From positions 1-39,219 of the forward strand of contig JAZOUN010000114.1 of NCBI GenBank assembly GCA_045658165.1: DNA of 39,219 nucleotides. Direction: 5' to 3'. Each line of letters starts with the position of its first letter. Position 1 is the stretch's first letter. The notes under the pieces were generated by a model. The model was not told the origin of the DNA. It was given only the letters and a program-made list of their open reading frames with translations, and ran no database searches. This document shows positions 8,007-16,621 of the stretch, in pieces. Source of the stretch: UBA1081 sp045658165. Its GTDB lineage: Bacteria; Bacillota; Clostridia; Oscillospirales; Acutalibacteraceae. The position numbers and the translations under genes are program-made.

Positions 8007-8364
8007 ATGGATTAGATTCGGTATAGTCGCATTTTGTTTTCTCGCAGGTCTGATTCTTCTTTTTATTTCAATCTTCGGAACATTCAGGTTCGGCTATTCA
8101 CTCAACAGACTTCATGCCTCAGCAATATGCGACACTCTTGTGCTCATGTTTTTCATAACCGGATGTATTGTCGCTTCGGGAATAAACATTGTTTCATTCA
8201 AATTCTTTCTTATAATAATCCTTCAGTGGTGCACAAGTCCTCTTGTTTCACACATTTTCGTAAAGGCTAAATATCTTACTGATGAAAATCTCTACCGTTA
8301 CTGCGATATAAAATCAAATGACGACCTTCTTTCATCAAAAGAAATTGAAAGGGAGGGCAAATAA
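7999..8364 (+). CDS. mrpG: Mrp-type cation/proton antiporter subunit G
   Basis: The protein has 121 residues and three membrane helices. The MrpG signature is present: FGTFRFGYSLNRLHASAICDT (an F-R-x-P-D-x-x-x-R-L-HA-type segment) around residues 28-48, and LQWCTSPLVSHIFVKAKY near residue 80. The start at 7999 is preferred over the ATG nine bases earlier, because AAAGGAGG directly abuts that first ATG, whereas the second is at a proper spacing. The C-terminal tail is hydrophilic. MrpG is a small core subunit with MrpE and MrpF. Confidence 0.92.
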   Translation: MLEWIRFGIVAFCFLAGLILLFISIFGTFRFGYSLNRLHASAICDTLVLMFFITGCIVASGINIVSFKFFLIIILQWCTSPLVSHIFVKAKYLTDENLYRYCDIKSNDDLLSSKEIEREGK

Positions 8365-8675
8365 TGGCTGTTGATTTTGTAACTGTTTTCAGAATTATTC
8401 TGCTCATTTCCCTTGTTATATGCGCTGTTGCAACAGCTCTTTCAAAAAGAGTTATGACAAGCCTTATAATTTTTACGTCGTACAGCATCAGCATGTCAAT
8501 AGTCTGGCTTCTTCTCAGATCTCCCGATCTTGCAATAACAGAAGCTGCCGTAGGTGCAGGTGTTGACGGTGTTCTGTTCTTCATAACACTGCGAAAACTG
8601 CATCTCATTGATGAAGACCACGAAACATCAGACGACAAAATTGCAGAAAAAGAGGTGTCGGATGATGAAGAATAA
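8364..8675 (+). CDS. MbhD/DUF4040-like subunit (split MrpA C-terminal module)
   Basis: The protein has 103 residues and three membrane helices. RSPDLAITEAAVGAGVDGVL (about 56-75) is the core of the DUF4040 family: MbhD in membrane hydrogenases, or the middle of the MrpA C-terminal part in ordinary Mrp systems. In standard MrpA this module is fused behind the large antiporter domain; here it is a separate gene, as in hydrogenase-linked Mrp modules. It has an acidic tail and overlaps the next gene by 14 bases. Confidence 0.9.
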   Translation: MAVDFVTVFRIILLISLVICAVATALSKRVMTSLIIFTSYSISMSIVWLLLRSPDLAITEAAVGAGVDGVLFFITLRKLHLIDEDHETSDDKIAEKEVSDDEE

Positions 8676-9585
8676 AATCACAGAAACACTAAAGGAATGG
8701 TATAACGGCAACCTCGATCTTGACAAAAAACTCATGGCAAAAGATGAGGAAAGAAAAAAAGTAAAAAAAGCCGAAAGAATAACAGGAAGAAAAAAATACC
8801 GTATTATCCGTTCTGTTGAAAAAACAGAAATGAAATTCACAAAATTCAGTTATCTTATTTTTTCAGTTCTTTTCTGTTTCGTTTTAAGCTCCGTACTTGT
8901 TGCAACTGTCAATTTCCTGCCCGGTTTTGCAGATGAACATGCCCCCACGGCAAACGAAGTCTATGAACATTATGTAGGTAAAGGACGTGAAGAAACAGGA
9001 GCAGTAAACACTGTTGCCGGAATGATTCTCGACTACCGTGCTTTTGACACATTGGGCGAATCATTTGTTCTTTTCACAGCAACATGTGCAGTTCTGCTTC
9101 TTCTGGAGCAGCCACGCAGCAAGAAAATAAAAAAACATAAAGAAGAGCGTTTCCTTTATCAGGATGACCCCATCGCATGTGCCACAGTCAGAATTATTTT
9201 CCCGATTATAATGATTTTCGGAATATACATTCTTTTCAACGGCCATCTCTCTCCCGGAGGCGGTTTCTCGGGCGGTGCAATACTCGGTGCAGGATTTATT
9301 CTTTATGCAATGATATACGGTGAAGACAAAGCCGCAAAGCTGCTCACTCCCGGAATCATCCGCGGAGTAACAATAGGAGCACTGTCTTTCTACTGCCTTG
9401 CAAAAAGCTACTCTTTCTTTACGGGAAATGAATTCAACAACATCCATTCCGTTATAACTCCCGGCACACCCGGTGACTTTGTTTCGGGCGGACTTATTCT
9501 TCCGCTTAATATCGCGGTAGGACTCGTTGTCTGCTGTACAATGTACAGTTTCTACATGCTTTTCAGAAGGGGGCATCTCGATTGA
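8662..9585 (+). CDS. mrpB: Fused MbhE-like and MrpB antiporter subunit
   Basis: The protein has 307 residues. Residues 1-52 are a very basic, charged, cytoplasmic extension. Next is an MbhE-like pair of helices including ILDYRAFDTLGESFVLFTA (about 120-138), normally found at the end of MrpA or in MbhE. The MrpB domain proper follows, with VRIIFPIIMIFGIYILFNGH and LSPGGGFSGGAILGAGFIL, the MrpB hallmark. The start at 8662 is set by AGAGGTG five bases upstream; an earlier in-frame start at 8608 would be buried in the previous gene without a ribosome site. Combining the MrpA tail with MrpB is seen in some Mrp-like systems, but the long basic N-terminus is unusual. Confidence 0.88.
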   Translation: MMKNKITETLKEWYNGNLDLDKKLMAKDEERKKVKKAERITGRKKYRIIRSVEKTEMKFTKFSYLIFSVLFCFVLSSVLVATVNFLPGFADEHAPTANEVYEHYVGKGREETGAVNTVAGMILDYRAFDTLGESFVLFTATCAVLLLLEQPRSKKIKKHKEERFLYQDDPIACATVRIIFPIIMIFGIYILFNGHLSPGGGFSGGAILGAGFILYAMIYGEDKAAKLLTPGIIRGVTIGALSFYCLAKSYSFFTGNEFNNIHSVITPGTPGDFVSGGLILPLNIAVGLVVCCTMYSFYMLFRRGHLD

Positions 9586-9962
9586 ACAATCTTCTTTTGA
9601 ATTATGAAGAACTTACGGCAATGATACTCTTTGCCATAGGTTTCACAATGCTTGTTTTCTCAAAAAACATACTCAAAAAAATCATGGGACTCAACATCAT
9701 GGATACGGGTGTTTACCTTTTCCTTGCAACAATGGGTTATATCGAAAGCAAACTCACACCTATCGTACCGTCTCAGGGCGCGGTGAATCATGCGGATTAT
9801 ATAAATCCCATTCCCCAGGGACTTGTGCTTACGGGCATTGTTGTGTCGGTCAGTGTTTCTGCTCTTATGCTTGCACTCACCGTAAGACTCTACAAAAAAT
9901 ACCGTACTCTGAATCTTGATGAAATATACGAAATATGCCGCAAGGAGGATAATGACAGATAA
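9582..9962 (+). CDS. mrpC: Mrp-type antiporter subunit C (NuoK-like)
   Basis: The protein has 126 residues and three membrane helices, of the MrpC/NuoK family. NILKKIMGLNIMDTGVYLFL (about 28-48) and PIPQGLVLTGIVVSVSVSAL (about 76-95) are the conserved segments; the latter is the PxPQALxLTAIVI motif of MrpC. The start is a TTG that overlaps the mrpB stop, with AGAAGGGGG about 8 bases upstream. It ends by overlapping the ATG of the next gene. Confidence 0.93.
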   Translation: MNNLLLNYEELTAMILFAIGFTMLVFSKNILKKIMGLNIMDTGVYLFLATMGYIESKLTPIVPSQGAVNHADYINPIPQGLVLTGIVVSVSVSALMLALTVRLYKKYRTLNLDEIYEICRKEDNDR

Positions 9963-11470
9963 TGGAATTTATAAAAAACTTTCCGTTTTTCACTATCGTC
10001 CTGTCGCTTTTCAGTTCGGTCATCTGCTTTGCGCTGAAAGATAAAAAATCACGTTTTGTGTCCTACGCATTGCTGCTTACATGCTCTGCAATGTCACTGA
10101 GCGTTATAATTTATAATCTTACGTCAGAAAGCGGTTATTTTGTTTACAGAATGGGTCATTACGATGCACCCATAGGCAATGAAATTTCTGCAGGACTGCT
10201 GGAGCCTTTCTTTGTTCTGCTTTTTGAGGCAGTAATTTTCCTCTCAATACTCGGCGGTTCAAAAAGAATTTTCAGCGATATTGAAGAATCGAAACACAAA
10301 ATATTTTATATAATGGTCAATCTTGTCCATGCCGCATTGTGCGCACTTTGTTACACAAACGATATTTTCACGGCATACGTATTTATCGAAATATGCACAA
10401 TCGCATCCTGTGCACTTCTGATGTCACATTCATCAGGCAGAGCACTCGTTGCCGCAACAAGATACATGATTTTCAGCCTTGTGGGTTCAGGACTTACGCT
10501 CATAGGCATAATTCTGCTTTACTCCGTAACGGGACATCTGCTGTTCCCTCAGCTTTACGAACAGATACAGCTTCTCTGGTCAACACAGCAGTACACATTC
10601 CCCCTTACCGTTGCACTGGGACTTCTTGTATCGGGTCTTGCAATAAAAAGCGGTCTTTTCCCGTTCCATTTATGGATGTCCGACACATACGGCACGGCAA
10701 CACCTGCCGCTTCGGGAATATTGTCAGGTGTTATTTCAAAAGGCTATATTTTCCTGCTTCTTAAAGTTATTTTCAGAGTTATCGGCTTTGAAATTTTCTC
10801 ACAGTCGCATATCCAGACAATTCTGCTCATTTTCGGAATCAGCGGTATGATTTTCGGTTCTGTTTCCGCAATGCATACAAATAACATCAATTTCATGATT
10901 GCATTTTCATCTGCGGCACAGATAGGTTACATTTACATGGGTCTCGGCCTCGGCACAAAAGAAGGACTTCTTGCTTCTCTTTTCCAGATTACGGCACACG
11001 CCCTTACAAAACCGATGCTGTTCCTTTCCGCAAGCGGTCTTTGCGAAACGGTTGAACTAAAACAATCATTCGCCCCCCTTTGTTCTTCTGCCCACAGAAA
11101 CAAAATTGCAGGTTTTGCGTATGCTGCAGGAGCACTTTCAATGGTCGGCATACCGATTTTTGCAGGTTTTGTTCCGAAACTCCTCTTCTCTTCTGCTGCA
11201 TTCGGTCATTCATATATAACATACATCGTCCTCATTGTTCTTGCGATAAGCACCATGCTCAATGTTGTTTACTTCCTGAGAACACTTATAAATATTTACG
11301 GTATTCCTAAAGTTGATATCCCGAGAAAAAACATTCACTTTGGAGACTCCGTATCACGTGGCTGTGTTCTTGTTGCAATGATTGCAATAAACATAACAGT
11401 AGGTCTTTTTTCTCAGCCGATAATCACTTTGTTTGAAAAAGGAATAGAAATATTTATAAATATACGGTAA
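9962..11470 (+). CDS. mrpD: Proton-conducting antiporter-like subunit D1 (MrpD/NuoN family)
   Basis: The protein has 502 residues and about 14 membrane helices. The channel residues are retained: Glu143 in the fifth-helix region (AYVFIEICTI), Lys229 (GLAIKSGLFPFH) and Lys260 (GVISKGYIF). These correspond to the Glu/Lys pairs that move protons in complex I and Mrp. LWMSDTYGTATPAASG (about 237-252) replaces the more usual HPVAPAPAS text seen in two of the later paralogues, so this one is the most divergent of the first three. Its ATG overlaps the mrpC stop. It is the first of four antiporter-like subunits in tandem. Confidence 0.9.
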   Translation: MEFIKNFPFFTIVLSLFSSVICFALKDKKSRFVSYALLLTCSAMSLSVIIYNLTSESGYFVYRMGHYDAPIGNEISAGLLEPFFVLLFEAVIFLSILGGSKRIFSDIEESKHKIFYIMVNLVHAALCALCYTNDIFTAYVFIEICTIASCALLMSHSSGRALVAATRYMIFSLVGSGLTLIGIILLYSVTGHLLFPQLYEQIQLLWSTQQYTFPLTVALGLLVSGLAIKSGLFPFHLWMSDTYGTATPAASGILSGVISKGYIFLLLKVIFRVIGFEIFSQSHIQTILLIFGISGMIFGSVSAMHTNNINFMIAFSSAAQIGYIYMGLGLGTKEGLLASLFQITAHALTKPMLFLSASGLCETVELKQSFAPLCSSAHRNKIAGFAYAAGALSMVGIPIFAGFVPKLLFSSAAFGHSYITYIVLIVLAISTMLNVVYFLRTLINIYGIPKVDIPRKNIHFGDSVSRGCVLVAMIAINITVGLFSQPIITLFEKGIEIFINIR

Positions 11471-11486
11471 AAAAGAGGTTTTTACA

Positions 11487-12941
11487 GTGTCTATAATGAT
11501 TTTTTCAATTATATTTCCGTTACTGTGCGGATTGATATGTATTTTTACAAAAAATATACGCAGCTGTCGGCTTCGCGATATAATTTTCGTATGTCTTCAG
11601 GCTACAGAAACAGTTGCAGGTCTTACAGTTGTATTTTCTGAGCAGACAACAGGCGGAAACTTCTCTTTTGCCAAGGGAATTTCAATCGGTTTCACCTCAG
11701 ACATGACAGCAAAATTCTTCTGTCTGATTACTGTTATCGCATGGCTTTTTGTCAGCATTTATTCGGTGGTATATATGAAACATGAAAAAAATACACACCG
11801 TTTCTGTCTTTTCATGTTCCTTTCCGAAAGTGCATTGCTCGGAGCAATTTTTTCAAGCAACCTGATTTCAATGTATTTCTTCTATGAGCTTGTAACACTC
11901 TTCTCAATGCCTCTCGTACTGCACTCCCTTACAAAGGAATCAATCGCAGCGGCAAAGAAATATCTTTTCTACTCCGTTGCAGGTGCTTTTGCGGCACTTT
12001 TCGGAATTTTTATTCTCGCAAAAAATACAACAACTCTTGATTTCACGGCAGGAGGAACACTCACTCAGGTAACTCCCCTTGTTCTTACTGCAATTTTCAT
12101 AATGAATATCGGATTCGGTGCAAAGGCAGGTCTTTTTCCGCTTCACGGCTGGCTCCCCTCTGCACATCCCGTAGCTCCTGCACCTGCAAGTGCACTTCTT
12201 TCGGGACTTATCGCAAAAGCCGGTGTTCTTGCAATAATCAGAACTGTTTTCTTTATTGCAGGTACAGAAGCAATATCAGGAACATGGGTACAGACTACAC
12301 TTCTGATTCTTTCACTTCTTACCGTTTTCATGGGTTCAATGATGGCATACAGAGAAAAGGTTTTCAAGAAACGTCTTGCCTATTCAACAGTCAGCCAGAT
12401 TTCTTACGTACTTACAGGAATTTTCCTTTTCAGCGAATCAGGTGTTGAAGGCGCATTGTGGCAGATTCTGTTCCATGCCGCAGTAAAGGTAGGTTTATTC
12501 CTTTGCGCAGGTGCTGTTATATACCTTTACGGTAAAACTCAGGTGGAAGAACTTGAAGGTCTCGGCAAGAAAATGCCCGTTACATTCATCTGTTTTACGG
12601 TTCTTGCACTGTCACTTACAGGTATCCCCCCAACAGGCGGATTCTTCAGCAAATGGTATCTTGCCTCAGCTTCCCTTGAAGCCGCACAGCTCGGTGCACT
12701 TTCATGGATAATTCCCGTTGTTCTTCTTGTTTCTGCACTGCTTACTGCAGGATATCTTCTCCCTGTTACAATAAAAGGATTCTGGGGAAATGAAACTGCA
12801 GAAACTGACACAAAAACAGTAAAAGAACCTTTACTTATGGTAATTCCTCTTGTTCTTTTATCACTTATTGCTCTTGCAGGCGGTATTTTTGCAAACGGAA
12901 CAGGAGACATCCTTTCCGCAATTGCATCTTCACTTTTTTAA
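11487..12941 (+). CDS. Proton-conducting antiporter-like subunit D2 (MrpD/NuoM family)
   Basis: The protein has 484 residues and about 14 membrane helices. The conserved residues are Glu134 (YFFYELVTLF), Lys213 (GFGAKAGLFPLHGWLP) and Lys244 (GLIAKAGVL). PSAHPVAPAPASALLSG (about 224-240) is the classic family signature. GIPPTGGFFSKWY lies in the C-terminal third. The start is GTG, with AAAGAGG about 8 bases upstream and a 16-base gap after D1. It is the typical MrpD-like member among the three D genes. Confidence 0.9.
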   Translation: MSIMIFSIIFPLLCGLICIFTKNIRSCRLRDIIFVCLQATETVAGLTVVFSEQTTGGNFSFAKGISIGFTSDMTAKFFCLITVIAWLFVSIYSVVYMKHEKNTHRFCLFMFLSESALLGAIFSSNLISMYFFYELVTLFSMPLVLHSLTKESIAAAKKYLFYSVAGAFAALFGIFILAKNTTTLDFTAGGTLTQVTPLVLTAIFIMNIGFGAKAGLFPLHGWLPSAHPVAPAPASALLSGLIAKAGVLAIIRTVFFIAGTEAISGTWVQTTLLILSLLTVFMGSMMAYREKVFKKRLAYSTVSQISYVLTGIFLFSESGVEGALWQILFHAAVKVGLFLCAGAVIYLYGKTQVEELEGLGKKMPVTFICFTVLALSLTGIPPTGGFFSKWYLASASLEAAQLGALSWIIPVVLLVSALLTAGYLLPVTIKGFWGNETAETDTKTVKEPLLMVIPLVLLSLIALAGGIFANGTGDILSAIASSLF

Positions 12942-12953
12942 GAAGGTAAAATT

Positions 12954-14408
12954 ATGAACTCTTTATTTTTGCTGATTCCTGTTTTTCTGCCCGTTATTCT
13001 GGGAGCATTATCGTTCCTTATCCCGTACGGAAACAGAAAACAAAGAAACATTTTTGTTATAACAGGACTTCTCATATGCAGTGCATTCGTCTGGGTAATT
13101 GCACTTTTCTCTCCCGATGAAACACTTGTCATACTCAATTTTACAAGCAGACTTAATATTTCACTGAAACTCGACGGTGCGGGAAAAATTTTCTCCTGTC
13201 TTTCAGCAACACTGTGGCCCATTACAGCCTTGTATGCATTCGAATACATGAAACACGAAGAGCATCAGAAAATGTTCTACGCTTTTTTCATAACTGCATT
13301 CGGCGCAACAATGGGTATAGCAATGGCGGAAAACATACTTACAATGTATCTGTTCTATGAATTCCTCACCATTTCAACAATCCCCCTTGTTATGCACGGA
13401 ATGACACACAAGCATAAGGCTGCTGCAAGAAAATATATGATATTTTCAATCGGCGGTGCGGCATTTGCCTTTGCTGGAGTAACATTCCTTATTCTGAACG
13501 GTGCAGATGCTTTTGTTGCGGGCGGAAGCCTTGCAAACATACAGGACTCAACACTTGCGCTGATTCTTTTTGTATTCTCATTCATGGGATTCGGTGTCAA
13601 AGCGGCAGTATTCCCCTTCCACAGCTGGCTTCCCACAGCATCAGTCGCACCAACTCCCGTAACGGCACTTCTTCATGCTGTTGCAGTTGTAAAAGCCGGT
13701 GCATTTGCCCTGATAAGACTTGTATACTATTCATACGGAACTGAATTCCTCAAAGGAACATGGGCACAGAATTTTGTTATGGCAGTGTGCATTTTCTCAA
13801 TTGTTTACGGTTCTGCAAATGCACTCAGACAGAATCATTTCAAACGCAGACTTGCGTTCTCAACAATTGCAAACCTTTCATATATCACATTTGCGGTAAC
13901 TCTTATGACAGACGCAGCTCTTATTGCCGCATTCTGCCACCTTGTTTTCCATTCTGTTATAAAAATCGGTGCATTCTTCTCGGCAGGTGCAGTTCTGCAC
14001 AACTCCGAAAAAGAATATGTGCATGAACTTGAGGGTATAGGCAGAAAAATGCCCGTTACATTCACATGTTTCACGGTTTACGCTCTTGCACTGACGGGAA
14101 TTCCGCCTTTATGCGGATTTTTCAGCAAATGGTATATTGCAACAGCTGCTGCAGAAACACAATCTGTTCTTGCAATAATCGGAATGGGCGGACTTATAAT
14201 ATCCGCATTTCTTACGGCAATATATATGTTCACCCCTGCAATAAAAGCATTTTTCCCGAGAACAGATATCACACCTGACACAGATAACGTAAAAGAAGCA
14301 GGACTGAAAATGCTTATCCCCATGGTTCTTTGCGCAGTTGTTTGTATTCTTTTCGGTGTGTTTGCTGAAATTCCGGTAACTATTATCGGGGAGGTGCTGG
14401 GACTGTGA
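12954..14408 (+). CDS. Proton-conducting antiporter-like subunit D3 (MrpD family)
   Basis: The protein has 484 residues and about 14 membrane helices, and is similar to D2 throughout (for example GMTHKHKAAARKYMIFS and GIGRKMPVTFTCFTVYALAL). The conserved residues are Glu136 (YLFYEFLTIS), Lys216 (GFGVKAAVFPFHSWLP) and Lys247 (VAVVKAGAF). It probably arose by tandem duplication with D2. The start has AGAAGG upstream, 12 bases after D2. It overlaps the last gene by four bases. Confidence 0.9.
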   Translation: MNSLFLLIPVFLPVILGALSFLIPYGNRKQRNIFVITGLLICSAFVWVIALFSPDETLVILNFTSRLNISLKLDGAGKIFSCLSATLWPITALYAFEYMKHEEHQKMFYAFFITAFGATMGIAMAENILTMYLFYEFLTISTIPLVMHGMTHKHKAAARKYMIFSIGGAAFAFAGVTFLILNGADAFVAGGSLANIQDSTLALILFVFSFMGFGVKAAVFPFHSWLPTASVAPTPVTALLHAVAVVKAGAFALIRLVYYSYGTEFLKGTWAQNFVMAVCIFSIVYGSANALRQNHFKRRLAFSTIANLSYITFAVTLMTDAALIAAFCHLVFHSVIKIGAFFSAGAVLHNSEKEYVHELEGIGRKMPVTFTCFTVYALALTGIPPLCGFFSKWYIATAAAETQSVLAIIGMGGLIISAFLTAIYMFTPAIKAFFPRTDITPDTDNVKEAGLKMLIPMVLCAVVCILFGVFAEIPVTIIGEVLGL

Positions 14409-16447
14409 ATCATCTTCTGACTTTATGTATATTTTTTCCGTTTATTGCGGCATGTATAAGCTGTCTGCTCAATAAAAAAGAAAGCATACGAAATGCTTTC
14501 ATCATCGGCTCCTGTTTCATTGTTTTTGCAGCCTCATTATCAGTGGTTCTTATGCAGAAAGAACTGAGTCTTAGCATTCTTTCTTTCAATTTCAGCTCAA
14601 ACGGATTCAGCAGTATTTACGCACTGATAACATCTTTCATGTGGCTGTGTGCGGCAATGCTGTCTCCCATGTATTTCAAAGGGCATCACAACACAACAAG
14701 ATATTATCTGTTTTTCCTCATGACAGCAGGAGCAACAATGGGTGTATTCCTCTCTGCCGATCTGCTTACCACATTCACATTCTTTGAAATCATGTCCTTT
14801 ACATCCTACACATGGGTTATTCAGGAAAGAAACAAAGAATCTCTCTCGGCAGGCAAAACATACCTGACAATTGCCGTTCTCGGCGGTATGGTATGCCTTA
14901 TGGGACTTTTCCTTCTCAACAGTATAACGGGAACACTTGTGATTTCTCAGCTTTCCGAAGCAATAAGCAACTGCGGCAAATCAACACGTCTGTATGCTTC
15001 AGCATTCTGTATGCTTGTGGGATTCGGTGCAAAAGCCGGTCTTTTCCCGCTTCACATATGGCTTCCGAAAGCTCATCCCGTGGCTCCTGCACCTGCAAGT
15101 GCACTTCTTTCGGGTGTCCTCACAAAAACAGGTGTATTCGGTATTCTTGTAATTTCCTCAAAAATTCTCATCGGTGACGAATTATGGGGCAAAACACTTC
15201 TTATTCTCGGCACAATAACAATGGTTCTTGGTGCAGTTCTTGCAGTATTCTCCGTAAACCTTAAAAGAACCCTTGCATGTTCTTCACTTTCACAGATAGG
15301 TTTTATAACTGTGGGAATCTCCATGCTTGTTCTTCTGGGCGAAGAAAATGCCCTTGCGGCAAACGGAACCGTACTTTATATGCTGAACCATTCTGTTGTA
15401 AAGCTTGTTCTGTTCCTTTGTGCAGGTGCAATTTATGCCGGTGCACATACACTTGACCTGAACAAACTCAGAGGATACGGCAGAAACAAACCTGTTATTC
15501 TCATTCCGTTCCTTATAGGCGCGTGCAGTCTTGCAGGTATTCCCGGAACATGCGGATATATTTCAAAAACACTTATACATGAAAGTATCGTTGAATATGC
15601 AGCTCATGCAGGCATTCTTATTGACATTGTTGAGTGGCTGTTCCTTTTCTCAGGCGGTCTTACTGCGGCATACATGCTCAAACTGTTTATAACAATATTC
15701 ATTGAAAAAAGTGATACGGACAAAAAACCAAAGAGTCATCTTACGGCATTGTCTTCAGCGGCCCTGATACTTTCTGCAGTAATTCTTCCCGTAATAGGTG
15801 TTCTGCCCCACGCATTGGGAGAAAAAATTTCACTTTCAATGATTGAATTCATCGGCGGACATCATTTCCACCATGAAGTACATTATTTTTCATTCACAAA
15901 TCTTAAAGGTGTTCTGATTTCTCTTACAATAGGAATTATTGTATACCTGTTCTTCATAAGAAAAGTGCTTACAAACAAGAACGGGCATTACAATCCTCTT
16001 GAAAGCAGATTTTCCGTTGAAGAAAACATATATGTGCCCGTATGCGGTCTGATAATAAAAACAGCAGAACTGTTTGCTCTTGTTGCAGACAGAATTACAG
16101 ACCATATTATAAACATCGGTCTTAAAATTTTCACACTTGTTGCAAGAATCTGTTGTGATATAACAGATATAGTAATTGTTGTTTTAAGCAAAACTGCTTT
16201 CAGCACAGCAAAAGAACATGATGAAATTACTGCGCACAGATACTCATATGCACTGGGAAAATTCATAGACGAACATTCCGGACACGGCAACAATAAAAAA
16301 CATGAATCAAAAGCTGACCTTTTTGTAAATGTATCTGAAACAATTTCGCAGACAACATCACGTCTTTTCGGCAGTTTCTCGTTTGCTCTTTTCATGACAT
16401 GTCTTGGTATATGTATAATTCTGCTGTTCCTTCTTTTTACAAAATAA
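14405..16447 (+). CDS. MrpA/NuoL-like antiporter subunit, last gene of the operon
   Basis: The protein has 680 residues. The antiporter domain (about 1-430) keeps Glu128 (FTFFEIMSFT), Lys210 (GFGAKAGLFPLHIWLP) and Lys241 (GVLTKTGVF). A NuoL-like C-terminal extension follows, including a hydrophilic stretch with a His-rich patch (GGHHFHHEVHYF) and a final membrane helix. The MbhD and MbhE modules that end a normal MrpA are instead encoded upstream in this operon, so this is a short MrpA/NuoL form. The start is GTG overlapping the D3 stop, with GGGGAGGTG upstream. The operon ends here; terminators follow at 16499-16620. Confidence 0.88.
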   Translation: MNHLLTLCIFFPFIAACISCLLNKKESIRNAFIIGSCFIVFAASLSVVLMQKELSLSILSFNFSSNGFSSIYALITSFMWLCAAMLSPMYFKGHHNTTRYYLFFLMTAGATMGVFLSADLLTTFTFFEIMSFTSYTWVIQERNKESLSAGKTYLTIAVLGGMVCLMGLFLLNSITGTLVISQLSEAISNCGKSTRLYASAFCMLVGFGAKAGLFPLHIWLPKAHPVAPAPASALLSGVLTKTGVFGILVISSKILIGDELWGKTLLILGTITMVLGAVLAVFSVNLKRTLACSSLSQIGFITVGISMLVLLGEENALAANGTVLYMLNHSVVKLVLFLCAGAIYAGAHTLDLNKLRGYGRNKPVILIPFLIGACSLAGIPGTCGYISKTLIHESIVEYAAHAGILIDIVEWLFLFSGGLTAAYMLKLFITIFIEKSDTDKKPKSHLTALSSAALILSAVILPVIGVLPHALGEKISLSMIEFIGGHHFHHEVHYFSFTNLKGVLISLTIGIIVYLFFIRKVLTNKNGHYNPLESRFSVEENIYVPVCGLIIKTAELFALVADRITDHIINIGLKIFTLVARICCDITDIVIVVLSKTAFSTAKEHDEITAHRYSYALGKFIDEHSGHGNNKKHESKADLFVNVSETISQTTSRLFGSFSFALFMTCLGICIILLFLLFTK

Positions 16448-16464
16448 GCAAACAAAAAAAACGC

Positions 16465-16595
16465 TGACTACCCGTAAGGCAGTATTTGTTTCTCGGACAA
16501 AACTCCCCGATAATGCTGACGCATATCGGGGAGTTTTAACGCATTATTGTGCCAAAAGTTCATATTTTAAAGAAATGCTTACTTACGGGTAGTCA
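16465..16595. repeat. Nested inverted repeat, 14-bp outer arms
   Basis: A perfect 14-base inverted repeat (TGACTACCCGTAAG at 16465-16478, its complement at 16582-16595) encloses about 100 bases. Inside it is a second, 13-bp perfect hairpin. No ORF is present. It lies between convergent genes, so part of it terminates transcription. The distant outer arms are not needed for termination and resemble a short non-coding mobile or dispersed repeat. Confidence 0.7.
16499..16537. terminator. Bidirectional terminator between mrp and the kinase/SIS unit
   Basis: Perfect 13-bp stem (AAAACTCCCCGAT with its complement at 16525-16537). The 13-base loop can itself pair (ATGC/GCAT). A or T runs on both sides make it suitable in both directions: after the mrp operon from the left and after the SIS gene from the right. 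Confidence 0.8.
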
Positions 16596-16599
16596 TCAT

Positions 16600-16620
16600 A
16601 GACCGTAAGGTCTTTTTTTG
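16600..16620 (+). terminator. Second terminator downstream of the mrp operon
   Basis: Short hairpin AGACC-GTAA-GGTCT followed by a run of T residues, oriented to stop plus-strand transcription just before the convergent SIS gene. Confidence 0.65.
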
Positions 16621-16621
16621 T

